Source of the DNA: Phallusia fumigata
Taxonomy: Eukaryota > Chordata > Ascidiacea > Phlebobranchia > Ascidiidae
Direction of reading: 5' to 3'
NCBI GenBank assembly: GCA_008931825.1
Contig: QXVZ01025775.1
Coordinates: 1-37,581 of the forward strand
DNA: 37,581 bases
A program made the position numbers and the translations under genes. The notes below the pieces were generated by a model. The model had not been told where the DNA came from and searched no databases. It worked only from the letters and a program-made list of their open reading frames with translations. Below, piece after piece: positions 20,451 through 29,578 of the stretch; the stretch's first letter is position 1, and each line of letters opens with the position of its first letter.

Positions 20451-21257
20451 AAACTGCGGATCGCGCAGACTTAAAGCAGCAGTCGACAAAAATTCTGCTG
20501 TATTTCTTTGTGCTGGCTGAATTTAAGTCGGGAAACAAAAACTCGCGTGTGTGTTCTCGCATCCCAGATCTTTGTGTTGCTGGTTTCAAATTTCAGTGTG
20601 ACCCTTGCCTAGTTGGTGCATTTTTGAACTCCCATTTGTGTTTGTCAGGGGTGTGCCTGCTTTTAAGAATTGTGTAGAGGGAAATGAAAGTGTGTCACTA
20701 AAGTGTCATTGTCGCTTTGTAAGTTAGTTTTCAAAAATGTCTGCACAGTTGACTCTTTCACTTTGCTACATTTCTGTTGATCAACTTGTTTTGGTCTATG
20801 GGTATTTAAGAAGCGTGATAGCTGTAGCCAACAAATTTAAAACGCAGTGCAAATAACCCAAGCGCAGTAATATAATAATAAAAGAGCAGGTATAGCATTT
20901 GACATTTGCAAAATCACTGTTCTCATAGTGTGGCCCTCAAGTTACTTTTAGGTTTTAACTTGGCCCTCAACAGTTCCGGATTTTTAGGATCCACAGTTTA
21001 CAATAAGTTTAGCAGAAATACAAGCAAACAGTTGAATTTATCAAATTCAAATTAAGAAGTTCTGGGTATATGTGTGCAGTTTTGTAAAACAAAAATATTG
21101 TCCCAAAATTTTGCCCTATTGCCAAGTGGTTAGTGACCTTGTTTTTAGCTAAAATGAAACACAAGGCAGCAATGGTTTCACCACCAACATATAATTTTAT
21201 AGCCTAACAACATGATTGAGTAGTTTGGGCGCCCTGTCAACTTTAGGGGCCTCTGAG
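20451..21257. other. Gene-free stretch
   Basis: A GTGTGGCCCTCAAG / AACTTGGCCCTCAAC pair near 20930-20970 may be a degraded transposon end, and ATTGCCAAGTGGTTAGTGAC near 21118 is a weak SINE-head remnant. Nothing else is supported. Confidence 0.35.
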
Positions 21258-21327
21258 GCCTATGTACGCCTCTGCCGCCTATGTACGCCTCTGCCGCCTA
21301 TGTACACCTCTACGCCTATGTACACCC
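21258..21327. repeat. 19-bp tandem repeat
   Basis: GCCTATGTACGCCTCTGCC occurs twice exactly (21258 and 21277) and twice more in shortened, diverged form up to 21327. Confidence 0.85.
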
Positions 21328-23983
21328 AAACGGTACAAAAAAATTAACTACACCTAAAGTGTGATGCTTATAACAAACAAATATCTGACCACAAAAGAAG
21401 GAAACAAGTTTCCAAAAAAACCAAATCAGTCTCAAATTTTAGAATGACAGACTGTTGCCACGTCAACGGCGCCAGTCACGCATATCGAATCATAAATAAA
21501 TTTTCCATTTGATGAAACTTTGTAAACATCTCAACTACCTTTGGCTTATTTTTACCAATTTCCCACCTCTTTCATCTTTACGATTACTTTACAATTTTCA
21601 ACAGTTACAAATAGAGGGTTTCAAACTAGTTCAAGCGTTAAATCTTTCGGTATAATGGGAGAAATGTTCTTTTGTTCATCCGGGACTGTGTGTGTGCAAT
21701 TTACGCTAAGATGCTCGGCGAACAGTTGCAAGGAAAATTGTCGTTATCTTACAAAGAAAAGTTACTGACAATTCCTACATGTTGGTACAGAATATCGCAA
21801 CTTAGTAAAGCAGTTAATTGTTAGTTGGCCAAAACTTGTTTTTAGTTTTTGTGGATTACGCTAGTGCAAAAAGATGGGAGTTCTGAAAAGCAAAAGTAAC
21901 TTTTTTGTAAGCTATGTTACTGAATCCTAAGTTTACAAACAGTTATAGTGCATCGGTCAGAATTGCTGTAACTGCTGTTTTTAGAACAAGTTTAATAGGT
22001 ACTACTGCGATTTGGTTGTCGTTTTGTTAAAGCTTTAAAAATTGTGGAAACCGCTGTTGGGGAATATTGACGCATAACCATATAATGTATAAGGTTTAAA
22101 TTTCTGTTTTTAGATTGGTTCAAAAGTTAACTTTTTGTTGGGCTAGTAAATGAGGTACTGAAAAAACACTGGAGTTTACCAGTTTTGTGCCTTTAATGCC
22201 AAAATTGGTTGCAAACAAATTTGCAATTTTTCAACCAAATAATGCCCAATAAACGTGAAGTACAAATCATCTGTGCATTTGGCAGAATTTCACAAAAAGC
22301 TGATCAAAAACTGGGCAATTAAAACGTAGTACAACGACATGGCAAATTTTGTCAAATATATCTGTACCAATACTAGTATGGTCAAATGTTTCCATTATTT
22401 TGTCGGTTTCTTTTCTACTTGCATGCTGATCAAGCGAGATTTTACTGATTAGGTAAATTCGTTTGATTTTGGTCATTTAAGGGGGCGTTTTCAAATTACC
22501 TAGCTGTTCAAAGGGCGGTACAAGAAAACTGTTTTAAGCCACCCACAAAGTCCTACCTAGACAAACTTGCAATCTAGGGTGTGTTGGGCTCTGTAGCCTA
22601 TGACCTTTTCTGTACATTAAAAATGATCGAGTTTCGAACGTTGAAATGAACCTGGCCCTCCTTTCATTTCGCCCATTTTTCTGATAAATTCTGCACATTT
22701 GAGCTTAGACACAAGATTTTGTGTTATTTTCACCTTGGCTAAAAAGTTTTAGTTGTAAAATACTTCTGATGTTTGCAAATGCGTTTTCTTTACTGTCACG
22801 TGCCATTCCGATTTACCAAAACAACAAGATTTTTAATTGGACAAAAAGCTAAATACTGCACTTTCATAATTATTGGTCAGTGAAATTTAAGGGCATTTGC
22901 AGTAATTAAACCTCAAAAAGGTACTGGACTGGTTTTGACAAACATCCTCCTAATTCATTCATTTGTAGTTCAAATAAACTAACTAACCAGCTGAAAAAAA
23001 TTAATTCAAAGTCCCCCTTTCCTTGTTGTAGTTTCAAATTATAAATTTTAAATTTGTAACAGTTCGCGCTCACAGGAAGCGTTCAAGCATCCCCACCCAC
23101 CCATTGGGTTTTGCCTTTTTCTTTCCCCGCGAGAGAAGCCCGTGTGTTCGGCCAGTACTGTGGCTCGGCACGTTTAAAGCTCGTAGTGTCGCTAACAAGA
23201 GTTAGAATCAACGATTAGGCGAAATAGAAAGATTTTAACAACTAATAAAATCTCTAGACAAGCGAAGGTTACTGTATTTTGCAACGATATTTTTCACAAC
23301 AGATTGTTTTCTTTTGTCAGTTTTGAAACAGCTTTGTTAAAGGTAAAAAGATTTTGTGGTATTTATGACTATTGGCAAGTTGTTTTTAGCAGCTTGTTTA
23401 CAAACATATTTGCTTGAATGTGGTAAACTTGCTCAACAGTTTACCAAAAGCAAACATGGCGATGGATTGGTTTTCCCTGCTTAAAGTTAATCATTAAAAA
23501 CTTGTGGAGCGTACGTGGTGTTGCATCATACGTAGCGCTATGTTTGCAAATGTACGGATACTACAGTGATCCCCTGGTTTTAGGTTAGCTTGCAAATATT
23601 TGAGCAAATACACTAATTCCTGTTAACCTTCTTGACAGCTTCTACGTTAATCACAAACCTAATTTCATCAGCTCCAAAGACTGGGTGAGTTTGCTACGCT
23701 CTGTCGCGTTTACGGAAGAAAGTCTGTTTTTTTAACAAATCTGTTTGCACTTAACAGCGCCGAATTTTGGTTATTTTTCTGTAATAGTCTAACTAGGAAC
23801 GCACGTCCGCACTTCGTTACCGACAACTGCAAACACAGCACATTGTGCCTCATGCTGAAGGTACAAAGTTAACAGCGACTGCCATAAATACATTCCAGCA
23901 GGGTAAAAGTTCAACTAAAAGTTTAAAGGGACCCCCGAAGGAAGCATTTTGTTTCATGGTTAAAGTAGTTCGTTGTTTCTCGC
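21328..23983. other. Gene-free stretch
   Basis: No exon chain is found. Between 23.08 and 23.22 kb there is a local GC-rich patch (CCCCGCGAGAGAAGCCCGTG ... GTGGCTCGGCACG) that could be a promoter, with GT donors downstream (CTGG|GTGAGT near 23.68 kb), but no coding frame can be attached to it. Confidence 0.35.
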
Positions 23984-24130
23984 TAAGATGCCCAAATGGT
24001 TAGCGCGACTGCCTTGAGTTCGCAAGGTTGTGGGTTCTAATCCTGTCTCGGTCGCCTGTGCTTTCATGAGCAAGAAACTTTAGCGGCATTGCTCCAACTC
24101 GGACGATCCCGATGGATTGACCCTAATTGA
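23984..24130 (+). repeat. tRNA-derived SINE copy S3, head and body
   Basis: AAGATGCCCAAATGGTTAGC carries an A-box-like block, AAGGTTGTGGGTTCTAATCC an excellent B-box match, and GAGCAAGAAACTTTAGCGGC the body. This is the clearest Pol III promoter of the family in the window. Confidence 0.85.
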
Positions 24131-24273
24131 AGTTACTCCACCAACCAAACAAAGCAGTCAAAACATCCAGCTCAGGCCACTGACATATTTTGAAAATTGT
24201 TTTACCTCGCGGCTTATAACTTAGGATCACTTTAACTAGTAGTCGATATAGGTTTTAGCCAGTCAACCTTTAC

Positions 24274-24475
24274 TGCAGCTGCAGCGCGTTCTACCTTAAT
24301 CCACCAATTTTTCAACCCTTACTGCGCGTTTAACCTTGATCCACCAATTTGTGCCCTGTACTTTTTGCGCTCCATTACGTTTTAACGTTTCCGGCTATTA
24401 GGTGATATATTTAGTGGTATTGTGTCGCTATTTTTTCTTTCACCAAGCGAAATAATCCAAACTCAACTCAACCAA
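24274..24475 (+). repeat. Repeat family N copy downstream of S3
   Basis: GCAGCGCGTTCTACCTTAATCCACCAATTT is present twice in slightly different form (an internal duplication). The copy then runs to the family end, CACCAAGCGAAATAATCC with a CAACTCAACC tail. The pairing with S3 suggests a composite element. Confidence 0.7.
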
Positions 24476-25114
24476 CGAATATGGCTACAGAATTAACGTT
24501 ATCTATTGAGGTTGAAATGTTGACCTGTAGATAGCAAGTCATGCAAAGCTTAAAAATCAAAGAAAATTTGTGAAACCTAATGATTCGACAAGCAATCAAC
24601 ACCACGGTACCATATAACTACAAACAAGAACACAAAACTGAACACATATAATTATTGAAACAAATTAGAAGCTGTCCTCATATGTGGTGCTTTGCTATGA
24701 ACTTTTATGTATCGTTTGACTGCGATACAAAAACGCTTGCCACAAAAGTTACAAGTATTAGATAGGAGCACCACTCTACCCTCCAGACTGCCACGTGCTT
24801 AATAAACCCGGAATTTTTCCGTCATTCAAAGTTGCGTAAATTTTTTTTCGACGTTCGCTGAGGAGGCCTCAGAAGCTAGCCACCCGTGCTAGGGAAAAAG
24901 GGTGGGGTTCGACAGGAAAACAAACTACCGAAAGAAACCCTGCTGAATAGTTTTAAAGCGCACTTCGCTAAAAACCCGGAATCAAAATCTCTGTGTTCCT
25001 ATTTAGCGGCAGACAAAGGTTAAACCCGTGCTGAGATAAAGTTATTGTGCTGCAAAATTTCCTCCCGATTGGATTACTGTTCGGCGAAGAGTCGAGGTGT
25101 ATGTGCGTGTGTGC

Positions 25115-25145
<31 letters not shown>

Positions 25146-26405
25146 TGCGTGTGTATTCGTAAATTTCGTCACCAAAGTTAGGCCGCCGAAAAAAATCACT
25201 TGCTCTCCTACGCCATCACGTGACAGCATGGAGCCTTGTTTACCATCCCAAATCATGGTTTACTTACTGGCAAATGCTCTTAGCTGAAAAAAAACATGCT
25301 AAGTATTGTTTAAAAGCAACTTCTTCTCTGATAGTTATGGCGGTTATTGTGGTTGCCCGTCAAAACGGGTGATATCCCGAAAGTTTTTGTGTTGAATTTT
25401 AATATTTTATGAGTAGTTGTGAAACTTTTTTATGTAGGTCACTAAAACGAAAAAGCAAAGCAGAAAAGTTTTAGGCCGTGTTACGATGGTTCTGTTTTTG
25501 ATCACTGAACAACACAGACTGATCCAAACATACTGACACTAGAGGCGCCCTTGCTTCGCAAATGAAAAGTTTAAGGGGGCAACAGACAAGCGATTGTGTA
25601 ACACATGAAGCAAACACGACGAACCACAAAGTATGACCTAGAATTAATACTATTTCGTTGTTGGTTCAGGCAAGGTTAGTAGCTGGGAAACTTCGAAGAC
25701 GACGTGTATGTTTAGCTTCAGGATTAATCATTTGTTTGAGTTTGGCGTTTCAGCATTTGCCAAGACTTTACAATATGCCAAATGCCTTTTCACACTGCTG
25801 TCAAAATCTTTTCAGAAAAACTTCTACTAAATTAAAAAAAATAGGACCACCATGTTTTAAAATTTTAATTTACACTAACAAAGCAACTTTTCTTTACAAT
25901 TATATTTTCAAATCTGTTTTTTAAACAGACCCTATTTCATCAGTTTCTTCTTCATTTCCTATTTGACTTCTTTAATTTAGTAATAATTCCATAAAACGCC
26001 ACAGAATTGTTTTCAAAATGAAATAGTTATAGTTTTCTGACAGATTTGAAGAACCAAGTATCTAATTTTTAATTTACCGACCACAAATTTCATTACTTAT
26101 GGCGCTGTTACGATAGCAACAACGCTGTTGAGCCGAGTTGACTGTGACGCATCGAACGCCTAATAGTTTTATTTTATCAGATTTCAAAAACCCCGGCTTT
26201 TTTGTGTGGCAAGTTTAGACTGAATCTCAGCACAAAGCAACTCTTACGTTTTGAAACCAAGTTCTAGTTTTTTGGTTTGGTTCCTTGTCCGTAATCAAAA
26301 AATCATTGAAGGTTTTTAAATGCCCAAAACACGCAAAGCAAATATTAAACGAAAAGGCTCTGACAATGGGATGCAAGTTTACAAACAAAGTTAAGTAACA
26401 ATTAC
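24476..26405. other. Gene-free stretch with a GCGT microsatellite
   Basis: Nothing coding is supported. A tetranucleotide tract lies at 25098-25155 and is listed separately. GGAGGCCTC near 24860 is a short palindrome. Confidence 0.35.
25098..25155. repeat. (GCGT)n microsatellite
   Basis: About eight uninterrupted GCGT units near 25116-25146 are flanked by GTGT variants. Open frames through it, giving alternating Cys/Val/Arg/Ala or His/Ala/Arg/Thr, are artefacts of the repeat. Confidence 0.9.
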
Positions 26406-26530
26406 AACAATAAAAGATACAAGCCTGTACTTGTGTAAAACATTTTTTATCTCTCCTGATGACGACAGCAGCGTTTGTCGAAACGTAGAAGGGGGGGTAC
26501 ACACAAGTACTGGCTTGTATCTCCTTATTG
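26406..26530. mobile_element. Family M MITE, complete copy
   Basis: The left end AATAAAAGATACAAGCC with TGTACTTGTGT is mirrored by the right end ACACAAGTACTGGCTTGTATC with TCCTTATT. The inverted repeat is about 25 bases. The element is about 125 bp with a central GATGACGACAGCAGCGTTTG block and no coding capacity. This is the most complete copy in the window. Confidence 0.75.
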
Positions 26531-26895
26531 AGACTATTTAAAACCGTGAATTGTGTACAAAAGTTAAATAAGTTTTTTTTCTGCGATTTAACAAATCAGT
26601 TCATTTCGCCAAACAATCGTTTATAAAACAGTTCGTTTTGATTTATACTTTATAGACGTTTGGTTGTCATGTTGAAAATCACACAAGTAATTCTACTTCT
26701 TATTTAATCATTGACAACTTACACGATTGGCAGCAATTCTGTTCTTCATAAAATCTTTAACTTTGACGGGACAGCAGTCGTTCCTTGATATTGCGTCACA
26801 GTTTCAAGATCTACCCCTACTGAAGCAAGTCGACGGCTTTAACAGAGTTCGCGGTCAAGCCAGACGACAAGTGGTTAGTTAAAATGTATTTTGTC
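26531..26895. other. Gene-free spacer between two MITEs
   Basis: No exon or repeat that I can support. AT-rich sequence. Confidence 0.35.
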
Positions 26896-27380
26896 GGGGG
26901 TAGGGGAGAGCGGGGAAAAACCAAAGTGGTGAGGCAAAATGAAGTTGGCGTTTTTAGGCCACCTACTTGCGCCACCATGCGCCAAATCTGTTCCTAGGTA
27001 GCCATCTTGGATATCTACCTTGTCAACGAACGGTTTTCATTTTGGCGGGCTTTTGTAATGTTGAGAGCAAAAAGTTAAAAAATGACGTATTTGCTAAAAA
27101 AATGTGGTTGAATTTTAGTTTGTTTTTCATAGGTTGCATAGATTTTAAAATTTCGAAGTCTTTGTTAGTGTGAGGTTTGTGTTTATATTTAGTAATTTCG
27201 AAAGAAAGTTTAGGTTTTATTCATTCAGTATTTTTTCTGCTGTTTTAAAAAAAATTGCTGTTTTGTGTAGTAGATGGACCGAACTAGATGTTATGCAAGT
27301 TTGGTTTAAATATTTCTAGTGGCTACGACGTCACAGCTGTTCCCGCTTAAGTGAACCATTTTACCCCGCTTTCCCCTACA
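26896..27380. mobile_element. MITE-like element with GGGGTA/TACCCC ends (family G)
   Basis: The left end GTAGGGGAGAGCGGGGAAAA is mirrored by the right end TTTTACCCCGCTTTCCCCTAC, an inverted repeat of about 20 bases. Interior is about 485 bp, AT-rich and non-coding. A short minus-strand frame (27347-27541) runs across the right end and is partly made of the terminal repeat. Confidence 0.65.
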
Positions 27381-28238
27381 CAACGCAACTGGCGCATGAT
27401 GGAAAACAAAGAAGGGTTTTTTAGAGCCCAATGGTACTTAACCTTTTTCCTTATCAGTACCACTTCGAAATCACCAACTAGTTCTTCTACCCCTTCTGTA
27501 TTTTCCGGAAAGTAGTTGTTGCTCTCATGTTCAAATAACAAACAATTTTTATTGATTGTTATAGATATAACGTAACATCTATATAAATGCCCCCCTAATC
27601 ATTCAGCATTCTCGTACCTCCTAGAAACAGACTTCACACCCCTTAGGAATGTACCACTGGTTAGAGCCACTGCTCTAACCTAACACGCTTAAGTTTGCTT
27701 TGAATCTTTTCCTAGGCCTGCTTTCGCTTAATATTCTGCGTTTTTTCCTTGGCCACCAAGGCACAACGCCAACCTTAAAACCATACTTATACTTTCACAC
27801 AGTTTATTTGTATTTGCCTCTTTGGCAACACACATAAATTTTTTAAGAGTCACCAGTATTTTCTGCGTCGAGGTAAAATAGCTTTTTTAATCCTCATCTT
27901 TACTACTTTGGAACTACTCCCATTTGTCAGTGACGCGAAAAGAAGTGATGGTAAATAAACATCTCTGACTCGTTTCCTGGCTAATAGAAACAAGATTCGC
28001 ATGACCGCATCTGACCATATATAGCTGTCACCACAGGCTTAATTTCTGTTCAGTTGAGCATTTGAACAAATATTAACCATCCAACCGATGTATACGATTT
28101 CCATGTGCCTTCTTCTAGCGGGCTAAGTCCTTTTTTGCCAAGGCTCTTTTTAATTGAGTGCATACATTAAACAAAAATACCAACTTTTTTCCACAACTCA
28201 CTAAACTTGGGTACATAAATCACGGCTTTAGTAGTATC
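27381..28238. other. Gene-free flank upstream of gene B
   Basis: No recognisable exon. It may carry distal regulatory sequence or 5' exons of gene B that I cannot identify. TATATATAGC near 28016 and TATATAAATG near 27578 are TATA-like but unanchored. Confidence 0.35.
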
Positions 28239-28325
28239 AATAAGAAGATACAAGTCAGCACTGGTGTTTAAACAATCTTGAAATATTTAACACACAAATA
28301 CTGGCTTGTATCATCTTCTGGTTAC
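28239..28325. mobile_element. Family M MITE, short copy
   Basis: AATAAGAAGATACAAGTCAG at the left is mirrored by ACTGGCTTGTATCATCTTCT at the right, with about 40 bases between. It is about 330 bases upstream of the first exon of gene B. Confidence 0.7.
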
Positions 28326-28657
28326 TAAACTGCCATTTGTTAAATAGTCGGTAAGCAAATATCATCCAGCAGAAACTATATCCTTAGGGATTCTTTTGAA
28401 ACAACTTCCACACGACTGCCCCATTACAACACTGAGTCGCGCTTATGGTGATATGAGTCATTATTCGAACATTTCCTCAGTTATGAGAATTGATTTAAAT
28501 GAGGAATTGTTTTGCTTAAATACAAGGGTTGACCTCAGGTTTTATAAAGCGCCACGTTAATCGCCATTTACAATCACTAACACGATTTGCATTTTGCAGG
28601 AGTTCTGTATTTTTAAGGAAACAGGATAGACTCTTTGTTTATACTGTGCTGCAAAAT

Positions 28658-29578
28658 ATGGTTTCTCCTAAACAAATAGTGAAGAGCGGCTACAATGTGC
28701 TGTATGACGAAATAGCTGAAAGACTGAAAGGAACAAACCGAATTGACGTCATACGAAGCAAGTTCCTGGAAATTATTATTGAACGTCGTGTGACTTCCTA
28801 CAATGCATTTCGACAAGGCCGAGGAGACTTTTGTTCAAACAAGGCTCTTCTGCTCTCTGCTCTTCATCTTGTTACTCTGCTCGGATCGGAAGATTTTCGC
28901 ATTCCGGAAAAGTCGTGGAAGATCATCAAAATAGCTTGCTTTTTGCTCTCAAACGAAGGGATGTTCTATCTGAGGGGTTTGCAGCTCGACAAACTTTCAG
29001 ATGAAGAGTTTCACTGGAAAACAACCAAACTCACAAAGTTCTTCAAACGCGTTTTAAAAGGTAACAACAAAAAATATGCACGCAAATAGTGGTGCTAACA
29101 ATATAGGATCGTTTATCTAATTATTGTTGTGCCCCAAAAAGTGATAAATGTTTTACGAAAATCCGAATGGGTCCTTAATTAAAAACGAAAATGCGAGGAA
29201 ATTTGTATTTAGTGAATGCATTGCATTGCAAATCGAATGTACTTGTAAGGACAGAACGATTTCCGAAACGTTTGCATTGCAATGTATTTACTACATACAA
29301 GTTTTCTGGTATTTATGTTTTTAATCAAACTAGTGTTCAAACTGATTTCCGCGTCTTGTGTCCCTGAGTTTATCAAATTGAACCAAATAGGCTATTGTTT
29401 GTGTATAGGTGAAAACAACTCGCTGCTTGTTCAACATGTCGCTGAATCTGTTAAGCTTATGAAGGATATCATAGTTTCAAATGATATGCGGTCATTCGTC
29501 CAATCTGTTCCGAATATATCCCACCATTCGGATGCATTTCGAAGAAATCCGGGTCCCTACAGAAGAAACGGCAGTGTG
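28658..29578 (+). CDS. Helical pre-BIR module exons of gene B
   Basis: Exons 28658-29060 and 29409-29578 encode an alpha-helical segment: IVKSGYNVLYDEIAERL, LLLSALHLVTLLG, then the landmark CFLL, then HWKTTKLTKF. After the phase-1 junction comes ENNSLLVQHVAESVKLM. The donor GTG|GTAATT ends it in phase 0. Positions, landmarks and phases correspond to exons 10-11 of gene C. No known domain is recognised. Confidence 0.72.

Noticed and set aside
27347..27541. 64-codon minus-strand frame, acidic N-terminus.
   Set aside because: Its 3' part is the terminal inverted repeat of the family G element, and no acceptor or partner exon is seen.
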